The notes: generated by a model not told the origin, from the letters alone. A stretch of 64,000 bases of DNA from an uncultured Aquimarina sp. (GCA_947489685.1 CANLEM010000001.1:1010339-1074338); one strand, 5' to 3'; counted from the stretch's first letter, positions 16,564 to 26,400 are shown. Translations and numbers: made by a program.

Positions 16564-16712
16564 GTAAAATTATACGTAAACCTGTAGGAATAAAATAATC
16601 TTTGTATCCCAAGAAAGATGAAGTTTTGATAGTAGAACTTAAGGCTGGTTTTTTGACAATAGTATGTTATTTAGAAAGCGAAAACAGTAAAGAAATGAGT
16701 AATCTACTATTT

Positions 16713-19289
16713 TTAGAAAGGATAATTGATTCCAAAATTATAAACAGCTTCAGAAAAATTATACCCTTTAAACCATCTTTGATCTCTGTCGCTAGCCGGA
16801 TTAAAGGTTTTAAAGCCAACATCTAATCGAATGACAAAGAATTCAAAATCATATCTAAAGCCAAAACCGGTGCCTACTGCAACCTCTTGTATGTCATCTA
16901 ATTTTGAAAAAACGGCTTCTTCTTCCTCTACATTATCCAAAACATTCCAAATATTCCCAACGTCGATAAATAATGCGCCATTAAGAGAACCTAAAATGTT
17001 GTACCTGTATTCTAAATTTGAAGCTAGTTTTAAATTTGCTTCATTAAATTCATTTCTTCCACCACTGCTTCCAGGGCCCAAATCATAAGCCAGCCATGCT
17101 CTATTGTCATTAGGGCCTCCTCCAAAAAAACTTCGGGCAAAAGGTATGCTATTGGCATTGCCATAAGGGATTGCAATTCCTCCAAAAGCTCTAAAGGCAA
17201 TAATATTTTTTCTTCCAAGATCCCAGTGTTTGGTATAATCTAATTCGGTTTTGACATATTGAGAAAATTCAACACCAAAAATTTCAAATCGGTCATTCGA
17301 ATTTTTTTTCAAATCAGCCAAATTGGATACGGTGTTTAATACATTTCCTGCCAGTTCAAGTTTTGCCCTAAATCTCGAAAAATCTTCATCATATAAATTT
17401 TCTTTGTTATTTCTTGTATAGGTATAGCTAGAAGCAAAGATTAAGTTGTCTTCGGTTAGTCTTACTTTTCGTTCGTTAATGTTCTGAATATCTCGTAATT
17501 GCTCAGTATTAAGGTCATCATCTGGATTAGTCCCTAAGGATTCTGCAATAAAATCATCAGCTCCACTTGGGATCTGTAATACTGCATTGCCGATATCCGG
17601 AACTCCCGTATCCGGCTGTACAAAGAAAGGGGAGTTGGGGTCTAAAACTTGGCGAGCAATATCGTTTAATTGATTAAAGGAGGTATTGTATATATTAAAA
17701 TAGTTATTGGTATTTAAATTTCTAACATATTGAACGTTTACCAAATCAAATTGATTCGTTACTATTCTACTAGGATTCCATTGATAATTAAATATTCCCG
17801 TTGCATTTTGCTTATCCAACCCAATGTTTTGCTGAACATTGATCCCGAAGATTAAATTTGTTGTAGGCGTCATTCTTTTGGGAATGATTTTGTTTGTTTT
17901 GAAAGGAAAAACGATTTTAGGAAATGATAATTTGACATCGGTTCCTACTTCAGAAATATTGAAAAATCGTTCTCCTCCATCCACAGCGTCACTTGAGGAA
18001 CCAATACTTCCTCTAGCCGAAATTTCTAAGATTTCTGCCCCTCTAAAAACATTTCGAATTAATAAAGATCCTCTAAAACCTATACCAAAAGCCTGTATGT
18101 TTGAGGTAGATACATCAAATTGCACATTGGTGCTATATTTTTTTCTTGGGGTTAATAAGATGTTGGTGATCAAGCTTTCTCCTGTGGGGTCATTAGGATC
18201 TACGTCATATCTGATGTTAGGATATTTAAAAGTTCTTAAGTTGTTAATTTGGTTATAGGTAAATGTACGATCTTGATCCTTAAAAACCTCTCCGGGAGTT
18301 ATTAGAATAGAATTGGCTATTGCCTTTCGCGTAAATTTAATTTTGTCATAAGCATATATATTGTAACCCCTATAAGAAGTACTATCAGCAGGTTTTTTAT
18401 CCCTGTTTTTATATGCGTAGTCCGTAAAAACATTTACCTTACTTATCTTATGAATCTTAAACGGAATTCGAGCTGTAGAATCACCAAAAGTAACAGGGCG
18501 ATTATTAATAATTAAATTTAGGTTTACTTTGTGATCAGTATTTACTGTATCGGCATCAAATTTTATGAATTCCTTTTCAAAATGATACAAACCAGAATTT
18601 CGAAACAATGAGGTGAGTCTGTCTCTTTCGGCTTCAATATCCAGTGTTTTGTATTGCTTACCTGCAACTATAGCAGATTTATCTTTGCCAATATTGTAGA
18701 TAGAATCTGCAATGTTCGATTCAATTTTGGTTCGTAAAGAGTCAATAAAATAAGGTCTGTTGGGGGAGATGTAATAATCTACCAAAGCTCTTTTGTTATC
18801 CTTTCTTGTTATTTTATAATCGGTTTCGACATTAAACCAACCGTTATTCCAAAAATAAGCATGCAATCTTTTTTGAGAACGTTTTGTTTTATTTTCATTA
18901 AGTATCGAAGGTGGTTCTCCTGTTTTTTTGATCCATTTATTAATACCAGAAAGACCAGCCCCTAATCTATCGACTTGTTTTTTGGATAAAAAACGAATCA
19001 TTCGTTTTTCTCTATTTGGTTTACGATGTAACCAATCTTGATATAAAGAATCTTTATTGACACTAGCAAGATTATAAATGTGTAAACGTATGGGAATTCC
19101 TAACTTGGTGTTTGGTTTTTGAATTATTTGATTTTCAAGTTTAACATCATTGGTTTTGACGCTATCGATAAAAATTTGATTTTTTTCTAATAGATATTCA
19201 TTATCCTGAACTCTCTTAACCGCATTACACGAAATTAAAAAGATTGTAGTTAGGGTAATAAATAATATTTTTGTCAGAAAGTGTTTCAA
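16713..19289 (-). CDS. tamL: Translocation and assembly module lipoprotein TamL (BamA/TamA-family)
   Basis: This 858-residue protein is an Omp85-superfamily member with a lipoprotein signal peptide (FLISCNAVKRV, Cys21), the arrangement named TamL in Bacteroidota. Residues 30-440 hold POTRA-like repeats (for example LHAYFWNNGWFNVETDYKI and LTSLFRNSGLYHFEKEFIKF). The C-terminal 400 residues form a 16-strand type barrel with the family's RSFFGGGPNDNRAWLAYDLG stretch and the final NFGINYPF. It is expected to insert outer-membrane or surface proteins, probably with TamB, which is not in this window. It is divergent from an RNA methyltransferase gene, with 38 nt between the starts. Confidence 0.93.
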   Translation of the reverse strand: MKHFLTKILFITLTTIFLISCNAVKRVQDNEYLLEKNQIFIDSVKTNDVKLENQIIQKPNTKLGIPIRLHIYNLASVNKDSLYQDWLHRKPNREKRMIRFLSKKQVDRLGAGLSGINKWIKKTGEPPSILNENKTKRSQKRLHAYFWNNGWFNVETDYKITRKDNKRALVDYYISPNRPYFIDSLRTKIESNIADSIYNIGKDKSAIVAGKQYKTLDIEAERDRLTSLFRNSGLYHFEKEFIKFDADTVNTDHKVNLNLIINNRPVTFGDSTARIPFKIHKISKVNVFTDYAYKNRDKKPADSTSYRGYNIYAYDKIKFTRKAIANSILITPGEVFKDQDRTFTYNQINNLRTFKYPNIRYDVDPNDPTGESLITNILLTPRKKYSTNVQFDVSTSNIQAFGIGFRGSLLIRNVFRGAEILEISARGSIGSSSDAVDGGERFFNISEVGTDVKLSFPKIVFPFKTNKIIPKRMTPTTNLIFGINVQQNIGLDKQNATGIFNYQWNPSRIVTNQFDLVNVQYVRNLNTNNYFNIYNTSFNQLNDIARQVLDPNSPFFVQPDTGVPDIGNAVLQIPSGADDFIAESLGTNPDDDLNTEQLRDIQNINERKVRLTEDNLIFASSYTYTRNNKENLYDEDFSRFRAKLELAGNVLNTVSNLADLKKNSNDRFEIFGVEFSQYVKTELDYTKHWDLGRKNIIAFRAFGGIAIPYGNANSIPFARSFFGGGPNDNRAWLAYDLGPGSSGGRNEFNEANLKLASNLEYRYNILGSLNGALFIDVGNIWNVLDNVEEEEAVFSKLDDIQEVAVGTGFGFRYDFEFFVIRLDVGFKTFNPASDRDQRWFKGYNFSEAVYNFGINYPF

Positions 19290-19327
19290 TCCCTATTTCA
19301 TTATTGATTCAAAAATACACTATTTGT

Positions 19328-20059
19328 ATGGTTAGCAAAAACCAAAAGAAACTAATAAAAAGTTTATATCAAAAAAAATACCGAAAACAACATGGATTGT
19401 TTGTTGCCGAAGGTAAAAAAGTAGTCAGAGAATTACTTGATGCAGGTTTTGCATTGCACGCTCTTTATACTGTTGAGGAAAATTTGTTTAATGTTGATGA
19501 TCAATATCAATATATTGTTACCGAAGAAGAATTGAAACAGATCAGTTTTTTGACTACTTCGCAAAAGGTATTGGCAATTTTTTCTATTCCCAAACCTCAA
19601 AAAATTAATGATAAGGGCATAACACTGGTATTAGATGATGTTAGGGATCCGGGAAATTTGGGCACTATTATTCGTTTATGTGATTGGTTTGGAATACAAG
19701 AGTTGGTGTGTTCTGCTCAAACTGTAGATTGTTTTAATCCTAAAGTGATTCAGGCAACGATGGGATCAATTACCAGAGTAAATATTAATTATACAGATAC
19801 AGTGACATTTTTGCAATCGAAAAAAAATGATGCGAATATTTTTGGAACCTTTATGGATGGAGACAATATATACCCAATGCAATTACCTAAACAAGCTATA
19901 ATCGTAATGGGAAACGAAGCAAACGGAATATCAGAAGAGATTGAAAACCTTGTTAATACTCGAATTGCAATACCTCAATTTGGAACGGGACAGAAAACCG
20001 AAAGCCTAAACGTAGCAACCGCTACTGCAATAGTACTTAGCGAATTTAAGCGATCTTAA
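19328..20059 (+). CDS. TrmH/SpoU-family RNA 2'-O-methyltransferase
   Basis: The protein is a SPOUT enzyme that methylates a ribose 2'-OH in rRNA or tRNA using SAM. Started at MVSKNQKKLIKSL it has 243 residues; an earlier in-frame ATG would overlap the divergent tamL gene and adds a non-conserved stretch. An N-terminal substrate-binding domain (KKYRKQHGLFVAEGKKVVRE) precedes the knotted catalytic domain. The three SpoU motifs are DDVRDPGNLGTIIRLCDWFG, IVMGNEANGIS and ESLNVATATAIVLSEF. The exact target (RlmB-, TsnR- or TrmH-like) cannot be decided from sequence. It is often next to tamL in related genomes. Confidence 0.93.
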   Translation: MVSKNQKKLIKSLYQKKYRKQHGLFVAEGKKVVRELLDAGFALHALYTVEENLFNVDDQYQYIVTEEELKQISFLTTSQKVLAIFSIPKPQKINDKGITLVLDDVRDPGNLGTIIRLCDWFGIQELVCSAQTVDCFNPKVIQATMGSITRVNINYTDTVTFLQSKKNDANIFGTFMDGDNIYPMQLPKQAIIVMGNEANGISEEIENLVNTRIAIPQFGTGQKTESLNVATATAIVLSEFKRS

Positions 20060-20066
20060 GAATGCT

Positions 20067-20774
20067 TTATTGAAACGTAAAGTTTATAAAAATCCCTCGA
20101 GTAGACATTTTATCAATATCTGCGGTCCAAGGACTGTTGGGATCATTATCTTTTATCAACTCATCCGACATAGCAAATACACCTCTTATTGAAGGGGTAA
20201 ATTTGAAGTAAAATAGGTATAGATCTATCCCAAAACCAATTTCATAATAATTCGTATTGGTTTTCATTCTAAACTCACCTGTACTATTATCATCTGGATT
20301 ATCTTCGTTACTGGATAAATTAATAGAAGTAGAGATTCCTCCGACAATAAAAGGTTTGAAATTATTAATTCTTTTTGTAGATATTTTTAGCAATAATGGT
20401 ACATGAACATATGTTGATTTAACCTCTCTAAATGATTCGAATTGCGAGGTGAATGTAGGGTTAGAGAAATTTAGGTTTCGGCTAGTAAAAGTAACCATTG
20501 GTTCTAGTCTAAGGTCTAGGTAATCGTTAATTCTCATATTTCCTAATAAACCTACACTAAAACCTACTGTTCTATCTACCACAATATCTTCGTTTTCAAA
20601 TTCTGCGGCATAATCAAAATTAAAATCGTAACTATTAAATCCAAGAATATAACCCCAGCTAAATCGCGGTTTGTCAAAATTTTGCAAATTTTGTACTCTT
20701 TCTTTCGAAAATAGTTGAGCACTCATATCCTGAGCACACATTACGAGAACAATTACAATAATAAGTTTTTTCAT
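20067..20774 (-). CDS. porT: Type IX secretion/gliding protein PorT (SprT), outer-membrane barrel
   Basis: The 235-residue protein has a signal peptide (MKKLIIVIVLVMCAQDMSAQ) and an eight-strand type barrel ending in GIFINFTFQ. Size, composition and its position directly downstream of ubiE match PorT/SprT, which is needed for type IX secretion and gliding in Porphyromonas and Flavobacterium. The ubiE gene ends 89 nt upstream on the same strand, so the pair may be co-transcribed. A generic PF13568 barrel is the alternative, but the synteny favours PorT. Confidence 0.82.
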   Translation of the reverse strand: MKKLIIVIVLVMCAQDMSAQLFSKERVQNLQNFDKPRFSWGYILGFNSYDFNFDYAAEFENEDIVVDRTVGFSVGLLGNMRINDYLDLRLEPMVTFTSRNLNFSNPTFTSQFESFREVKSTYVHVPLLLKISTKRINNFKPFIVGGISTSINLSSNEDNPDDNSTGEFRMKTNTNYYEIGFGIDLYLFYFKFTPSIRGVFAMSDELIKDNDPNSPWTADIDKMSTRGIFINFTFQ

Positions 20775-20863
20775 CTACCTAAAAATTTACCGATCCATTA
20801 CACATACTATGTTTGTATTGATCAGTATAGTTGCTTTTTAAATGCCCTATACGAGCTTTTGTA

Positions 20864-21592
20864 TTATTTTTTAGCTTTATAAATAGTAGCCACTCCAAAA
20901 GTTTGGGGGTTATCTTCAACATCTATAAACCCAATTTTTTTTAAAATATTGTTGAACGCCTCACCATAAGGAAAAGCAGCTGCGCTTTCACTTAAATAAG
21001 AATATGCCGATCTATCTTTAGAAAAGATCTTACCAATAAGCGGTAATACCTTTGTAGTATATAGCTTATGGCCTTGCTTATAAGGAGTTTTTGTAGGGAT
21101 TGAGGTTTCTAATACCACAAAAATTCCTCCTGGTCTCAGCACTCTGTAGATTTCTGAAAGTCCTTTTTCAAGATTTTCAAAATTTCTTACGCCAAACGAA
21201 ACTGTAATAGCATCAAAATAATTTTCTTCATAAGGAAGATGCTCACTGTCTCCTGTTACCATTTCAATGACGGTATCCAAATTTTTGGAGGCGATTTTTT
21301 TTCTACCGATTTCTAACATTCCTGTCGAAATATCAAGACCTACAATTTTTGAGGCACCGGTTTTGGATAATTGTATAGCCAGATCTCCAGTCCCAGTGGC
21401 AACATCAAGAATTTTATCGGGTTTGATGGCTCCAACAAGTTTTACTACTTTTTTACGCCACTTTACATCAATACCAAAAGAAATAACACGATTTAATCCA
21501 TCGTAGTTCCCCGAAATAGTATCAAACATTTCGGTAACTTGTTCTTTCTTAGACCTGTTTTTGTCGTTATATGGTGTTATTTTTTCTGACAT
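20864..21592 (-). CDS. ubiE: Demethylmenaquinone methyltransferase (UbiE/MenG)
   Basis: This is the class I SAM methyltransferase that performs the last step of menaquinone synthesis, the quinone used by NQR and respiration in this group. The 242-residue protein has motif I LDVATGTGDLAIQLSKTG, the conserved NYDGLNRVISFGIDVKWRK near the start, and DAITVSFGVRNFENLEKGL and EIYRVLRPGGIFVVLETS. A TAtaTTTG box lies 16 nt before the start. It is divergent from trkA and followed by porT. Confidence 0.97.
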   Translation of the reverse strand: MSEKITPYNDKNRSKKEQVTEMFDTISGNYDGLNRVISFGIDVKWRKKVVKLVGAIKPDKILDVATGTGDLAIQLSKTGASKIVGLDISTGMLEIGRKKIASKNLDTVIEMVTGDSEHLPYEENYFDAITVSFGVRNFENLEKGLSEIYRVLRPGGIFVVLETSIPTKTPYKQGHKLYTTKVLPLIGKIFSKDRSAYSYLSESAAAFPYGEAFNNILKKIGFIDVEDNPQTFGVATIYKAKK

Positions 21593-21607
21593 TCAAAAAA
21601 ATTTAGG

Positions 21608-21615
21608 CAAATATA
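21608..21615 (-). promoter_or_regulatory. Candidate -7 box of ubiE (TATATTTG)
   Basis: TATATTTG on the minus strand matches TAnnTTTG, 16 nt before the start, which predicts a leader of about 10 nt. No clear -33 box is seen. Confidence 0.4.
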
Positions 21616-21693
21616 CATTTTTGATATTGATCGTGATAACAGATTCGAATTAAGTTGGATATAATCAAATTTTATCAGTTAGTCAATTTGCAC

Positions 21694-21701
21694 TATCTTT
21701 G
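21694..21701 (+). promoter_or_regulatory. Candidate -7 box of trkA (TATCTTTG)
   Basis: TATCTTTG fits the Bacteroidota -7 consensus and predicts a leader of about 100 nt before trkA. No TTTG lies at the normal -33 spacing. Confidence 0.4.
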
Positions 21702-21804
21702 TACGCTTTTATATTCTAAGACAAGAATTGTCGTTATATTAATGGAGCAAAGAATAAATTTTAGTTCTATTTTATCTTTAGATGGAAAACAATAAACAAA
21801 ACCA

Positions 21805-23154
21805 ATGAAAATCATTATTGCCGGAGCAGGTGAAGTAGGATTTCATTTGGCTAAATTACTCTCTTTTGAGTCTCAGGATATTACCCTTATAGATACGGAT
21901 AAAGAATGCCTAAACTATGCCGATACCCACTTGGATATCAGGGTAATTAAAGGAGATGCAACTTCTATTACAATTTTAAAAGAAGCTAGAGTCGAGAATG
22001 TGGATATGGTCATTAGTGTAACGTCTAGTGAAACAACTAATATTACTGTTTGCGTCTTAGCAAAACAATTGGGCGCTAAGCGAACTATTGCCAGAATCTC
22101 GAATGCAGAATTTATAGAAAACAAAGAAGAGGTAGGTTTTACCAAATTTGGAATAGATGAATTAATATCTCCAGAAGCCCTTGCTGCAAGCGAAATAGAA
22201 TTATTGCTTAATCAATCAGCATTTCATGATAGTTATGAGTTTGAAGATGGAGCATTGACCATGGTAGGGACCACATTGTCTGAAGAAGCTTTGTTTGTGG
22301 GTAAAACGGTGAGAGAAGCCGCCGAGATATTTCCAGAACTTCACTTTATGCCGATCGCTATTCAGCGTTCGGGAACACAATATACTATTATACCCAGAGG
22401 AGATACTTCCTTTAAAAAAGGAGATCAGGTATATTTTGTAACTTCTAAAGGAGGGGTCGAAGAACTTTATAAACTTACCGGTAAAGTAAAAGAGCAGATT
22501 AAGAATGTAATGATTCTTGGTGGAAGTAAAATAGGGTATCAGACCTCATGTGATCTTTGTGATCATAAATTTAGGGTGAAACTTATAGAAAAAGACAAAG
22601 ATAAATCTTTTGACCTGGCAGATGATTTGCCAAATGCTTTGATCATTAATGGTGATGGCCGTAATGTAGAGTTGTTGCAAGAAGAAAGTATCGAAGATAT
22701 GGATGCTTTTATTGCAGTAACGGGGAATTCTGAAACTAATATTATGTCCTGTTTGGTTGCAAAATCCAAAGGAGTTAGAAAAACTATAGCATTGGTAGAG
22801 AATATGGATTATTTTCAATTGTCGCATTCTATAGGTATCGATACACTCATCAATAAAAAGCTCCTTGCGGCTAATAATATTTTTAGATTTATTAGAAAAG
22901 GTGAGGTGGTTGCAATGACCAAGCTTAATAATATGAATGCCGAGTTGTTAGAGTTTATAGTTAAATCTACTTCAGAAGTAAGTGATAATTTAATTAAAGA
23001 ACTAGATTTTCCTCGATCGGCTATTATTGCAGGAGTAATACGAGACGGAGAAGGGATGATCCCATTAGGCGATTTTTATATCGAAGCAGGAGATCGGGTA
23101 GTTGTATGTTGCTTGCCAAAATCTATTAAGAAAATAGAAAAGCTCTTTCTGTAA
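21805..23154 (+). CDS. trkA: Trk potassium uptake regulatory NAD-binding subunit
   Basis: TrkA is the cytoplasmic gating ring of the Trk potassium channel. The 449-residue protein has two RCK modules. The first begins with the Rossmann motif IIAGAGEVGFHLAKLL, followed by RCK_C around 135-220. The second begins with VMILGGSKIGYQ, followed by RCK_C around 365-448. This double-RCK layout is that of TrkA rather than KtrA. trkH starts 3 nt after its stop codon, so the subunits are made from one mRNA. Confidence 0.97.
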   Translation: MKIIIAGAGEVGFHLAKLLSFESQDITLIDTDKECLNYADTHLDIRVIKGDATSITILKEARVENVDMVISVTSSETTNITVCVLAKQLGAKRTIARISNAEFIENKEEVGFTKFGIDELISPEALAASEIELLLNQSAFHDSYEFEDGALTMVGTTLSEEALFVGKTVREAAEIFPELHFMPIAIQRSGTQYTIIPRGDTSFKKGDQVYFVTSKGGVEELYKLTGKVKEQIKNVMILGGSKIGYQTSCDLCDHKFRVKLIEKDKDKSFDLADDLPNALIINGDGRNVELLQEESIEDMDAFIAVTGNSETNIMSCLVAKSKGVRKTIALVENMDYFQLSHSIGIDTLINKKLLAANNIFRFIRKGEVVAMTKLNNMNAELLEFIVKSTSEVSDNLIKELDFPRSAIIAGVIRDGEGMIPLGDFYIEAGDRVVVCCLPKSIKKIEKLFL

Positions 23155-23156
23155 CC

Positions 23157-24653
23157 ATGTCTAAATTAAACTACAAGATAATCTCGCATATTATGGGGCT
23201 TTTATTGCTCTGTAATGGTTGTTTTATGCTGTTTGCTACAATTGTAAGTTTTGCTTATAAAGATGGTGTGACCTTAGAGATTATGATGGCATCTCTGGCG
23301 ACTATGTTTATAGGTATAGCAATGATGTTTTTAACTCGCGAACACCAAAAAGAGATCAATAAAAGAGAAGGGTACATCGTTGTTACTTTTGGTTGGATAT
23401 TTATGTCTTTGAGTGGTACTTTACCTTACTTGTTTTCGGGAGCAATACCATCTTTTACCAATGCTTTTTTTGAAACGATGTCTGGGTATACCACGACAGG
23501 AGCGTCTATTCTAAATGAAATAGAAATTATCCCAAAAGGAATTTTGTTTTGGCGTAGTCTAACGCATTGGATAGGAGGTATGGGAATCATTGTGCTGGCC
23601 ATTGCTATTTTACCGCTATTAGGAATAGGAGGTATGCAATTGTTTGCTGCCGAAGCTCCAGGACCAAATGCAGATAAATTACACCCTCGTATTACGGATA
23701 CTGCAAAGAGATTGTGGCTTATTTATGTGGGTTACACTGCCGCCGAAACTATTTTGTTGAAACTAGCAGGAATGAATTTCTTTGATGCTATAAATCATGC
23801 ATTAAGTACTTTGTCTACAGGAGGATTTTCGACAAAAAATGCAAGTGTAGCTTATTGGAATGATCAACCCATGATACAATATATCATCATATTGTTTATG
23901 TTTTTGGCCGGGATGAACTTTGTGCTTAGTTATTTCGGATTTAAAGGTAAGGTTCAGAAAATTATCAAAGATGAAGAGTTTAAGTTGTATTCATTTTTTA
24001 TCATAGCATTTACGCTCATTGCTACATTAATAATATATTGCAAAGCTGATGTTTCTATTTCTTCTATAGATCATCCAATGGTTTGGGGAGAAGCAGAAAG
24101 TGCTTTTAGGCATGCATTATTTCAGGTGTTAGCAGTAGTTACTACAACAGGTTTTGTCACGGCCGATTTTACAATGTGGACACCTTTTTTAACTGTCTTT
24201 TTCTTCGGAATCATGTTTTTAGGGGGATCGGCAGGGTCAACTTCTGGAGGAATGAAAGTTGTGAGACATTTGATTACTATTCGTAACGGGATTTTGGAAT
24301 TTAAACGAACACTTCATCCCAGAGCTGTATTACCTGTGCGATATAATACTAGAGCCGTTTCTAAAGAAATTGTATTTAATATTTTGGCGTTCTTTATATT
24401 ATATATGCTCGCTTTTATTATTGGATCTGTTGTTTTAGGAGCTTTAGGGCTGGATTTTGAAACTGCAATTGGTGGTGCGGCCTCTTCGTTGGGTAATGTT
24501 GGTCCGGCCTTCGGAAAACTAAGTCCTGTTAATAATTTTGATGTGCTTCCGGCCTTTGGAAAATGGTGGTGTTGCTTTTTGATGCTTATTGGTAGACTCG
24601 AACTTTTTACCGTTTTGATACTCCTTACACCTTTTTTCTGGCGAAATAGGTGA
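23157..24653 (+). CDS. trkH: Trk potassium uptake channel subunit
   Basis: TrkH is the ion-conducting membrane subunit. The 498-residue protein has the four pore-loop motifs of SKT channels: MSGYTTTGAS, LSTLSTGGFSTK, VTTTGFVTADF and SSLGNVGPAFGKL. Each carries the glycine of the selectivity filter, and about ten to twelve membrane helices flank them. GGSAGSTSGGMKVVR is the intramembrane loop that gates the pore. It is coupled to trkA by a 2-nt gap. Confidence 0.97.
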   Translation: MSKLNYKIISHIMGLLLLCNGCFMLFATIVSFAYKDGVTLEIMMASLATMFIGIAMMFLTREHQKEINKREGYIVVTFGWIFMSLSGTLPYLFSGAIPSFTNAFFETMSGYTTTGASILNEIEIIPKGILFWRSLTHWIGGMGIIVLAIAILPLLGIGGMQLFAAEAPGPNADKLHPRITDTAKRLWLIYVGYTAAETILLKLAGMNFFDAINHALSTLSTGGFSTKNASVAYWNDQPMIQYIIILFMFLAGMNFVLSYFGFKGKVQKIIKDEEFKLYSFFIIAFTLIATLIIYCKADVSISSIDHPMVWGEAESAFRHALFQVLAVVTTTGFVTADFTMWTPFLTVFFFGIMFLGGSAGSTSGGMKVVRHLITIRNGILEFKRTLHPRAVLPVRYNTRAVSKEIVFNILAFFILYMLAFIIGSVVLGALGLDFETAIGGAASSLGNVGPAFGKLSPVNNFDVLPAFGKWWCCFLMLIGRLELFTVLILLTPFFWRNR

Positions 24654-24680
24654 TGATTGATTTAAATCCTAATTAACTTA

Positions 24681-24950
24681 TTACGGAAACGAGTAGTATC
24701 GGGTTATAGTCCAGAGTTCTGTAACTTTTTTGATCGTATCTTTTACTTTTCCGGTTATACTATCTAGGTGTTCGAGATCGATTAAAAAAATATCCAAAAT
24801 AGATTCGTAGTAATTTAAGTGATTGGTAATAAATTCGTTTTCGGGTTTTATGTCCAAAATTTCATCATCTGTTTTGGTTACATTAAAATTCTCTTTAAAA
24901 ATTTGTAATACATTTTTTTGAACTATGCGTTCTTTTTCCTGTATATCCAT
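24681..24950 (-). CDS. Small helical protein, unknown (89 aa)
   Basis: Started at MDIQEKERIVQKN, this is an 89-residue acidic helical protein. A TTG 15 codons upstream could extend it but has no better ribosome site. I do not recognise the family. The spacing of hydrophobic residues and the segment FITNHLNYYESILDIF loosely recall the helix II region of acyl carrier proteins, where the phosphopantetheine serine sits in DSL; here it would be ESI. The match is weak. The gene stands alone between trkH (convergent) and the aminotransferase terminator. Confidence 0.5.
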   Translation of the reverse strand: MDIQEKERIVQKNVLQIFKENFNVTKTDDEILDIKPENEFITNHLNYYESILDIFLIDLEHLDSITGKVKDTIKKVTELWTITRYYSFP

Positions 24951-25108
24951 GGGGGAAATGGCTTTAAGTTGGTTTAAACAAACTGTTAAGGTCAAACAGT
25001 TGCTGTAATATTGAAAGATATAACTCGGATTTCTTTTATTTATTATTGAGTAAAAGAGTTATAAGTGATAAAAAAAAGTTAAGATATACTAAGGTTTTTT
25101 TAAAAAAT

Positions 25109-25140
25109 AAAAAACCGGCTATATCTAGTGTAATAGCCGG
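25109..25140 (-). terminator. Terminator after the aminotransferase gene
   Basis: The stem CCGGCTAT/ATAGCCGG with a 10-nt loop is followed on the minus strand by six T residues, about 30 nt after the stop codon. Confidence 0.85.
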
Positions 25141-25169
25141 CTGTATATAATATGTTTTTAATTTTAAAT

Positions 25170-26378
25170 TTATCCAATAGCTTCTTTAATTCTCTTAATA
25201 GCTTCAATGATTTGTTCTGTACTAGCAGCATAGGATATTCTAATACAATTTCCGTTGCCAAAAGCAATTCCGGTAACCGTAGCAACATTAGCATTTTCTA
25301 GCAAAAACATGGAGAAATCTGTAGCATTTTCAATAACTTGTCCTTGTATTGTTTTTCCAAAGTAATAAGAGATATCCGGAAAAACGTAAAAAGCTCCTTC
25401 AGGCTCGTTACATTCAAATCCTGGGATTTCAGATAATAAGTTTAAGATTAATTTTCGACGTTCTTTAAACTCATCTACCATATATTGGATTTTGCTCACC
25501 GGAGCCTCAAGAGCTGTAATCACAGCGCGTTGTGCAATACAATTTGCACCGCTAGTCACTTGTCCCTGTATCTTGTTGCATGCTCTAGCAATCGAGTTTG
25601 GAGCTCCAATATAACCAATCCTCCAGCCAGTCATAGCAAATGCCTTGGCAACACCATTAACGGTTACGGTTCTGTCATACATATCTTCAAATTGAGCCAT
25701 TGAGGCATGATCGCCAACATAGTTGATATGTTCGTAGATTTCATCACTTACAACAATTATCTCTGGGTATTTTTGTAATACATCTGCCAAAGCTCTAAGT
25801 TCTTCTTTGCTATAAATAGAACCACTTGGATTACAAGGAGAGCTGTACCATAACATTTTGGTATTTGGTGTGATTGCTGCTTCCAGTTGTTCGGCGGTCA
25901 TCTTAAAATCAGTATCTATAGCTGTTTTTACCTCTACAGGTACTCCTCCGGATAGCTTTACAATATCGCTATAGCTTACCCAATATGGGCAAGGTAATAT
26001 AACTTCATCTCCGGGATTAAGATACACCTGTGCTACATTGTATAAAGATTGTTTAGCACCAGTAGAAACAACTATTTGAGAGCGGTCATAAACAAGGTTA
26101 TTATCTCGTTTAAATTTGGTGATAATTGCATCTTTTAATTCAACATATCCATCTACAGGAGTGTATGAATTATAATTGTCATTAATAGCTTGCACTGCAG
26201 CTTCTTTAATAAAATCTGGCGTATTAAAGTCTGGTTCTCCAAGGCTTAAGCCAATAATGTCTTTTCCTTCAGCTCTTAGTTCTCTTGCTTTTGCAGCCAT
26301 TGCTAATGTTGCAGAAGCTTCAAGAGCGTTAATTCTGTCTGATAATTGTGTACTCATTTCCGATACTTGTGTACTCAT
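25170..26378 (-). CDS. Pyridoxal-phosphate aspartate aminotransferase (class I, AspC/AAT Ib type)
   Basis: The enzyme is a fold-type I aminotransferase expected to interconvert aspartate and oxaloacetate using 2-oxoglutarate/glutamate. Visible are the substrate-pocket GLSLGEPDFNTP, SSPCNPSGSIY, VSDEIYEH and the PLP-lysine region VAKAFAMTGWRIGY (Lys245). The N-terminus contains an imperfect tandem duplication of 21 nt (MSTQVSE then MSTQLSD), giving two possible start codons at 26378 and 26357. The second gives the usual 395-residue protein. It lies 22 nt after a desaturase gene and is probably co-transcribed with it. Confidence 0.95.
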   Translation of the reverse strand: MSTQVSEMSTQLSDRINALEASATLAMAAKARELRAEGKDIIGLSLGEPDFNTPDFIKEAAVQAINDNYNSYTPVDGYVELKDAIITKFKRDNNLVYDRSQIVVSTGAKQSLYNVAQVYLNPGDEVILPCPYWVSYSDIVKLSGGVPVEVKTAIDTDFKMTAEQLEAAITPNTKMLWYSSPCNPSGSIYSKEELRALADVLQKYPEIIVVSDEIYEHINYVGDHASMAQFEDMYDRTVTVNGVAKAFAMTGWRIGYIGAPNSIARACNKIQGQVTSGANCIAQRAVITALEAPVSKIQYMVDEFKERRKLILNLLSEIPGFECNEPEGAFYVFPDISYYFGKTIQGQVIENATDFSMFLLENANVATVTGIAFGNGNCIRISYAASTEQIIEAIKRIKEAIG

Positions 26379-26400
26379 TTTTAATTGGTAATAATAAAAG

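Noticed and set aside
16602..16826. Plus-strand ORF between fbaA and tamL
   Set aside because: It overlaps the tamL 3' end, has no homology I can see and lacks a plausible start region.
24947..24995. Upstream TTG start for the small protein at 24681
   Set aside because: The ATG at 24950 gives a more natural N-terminus and the extension has no support.
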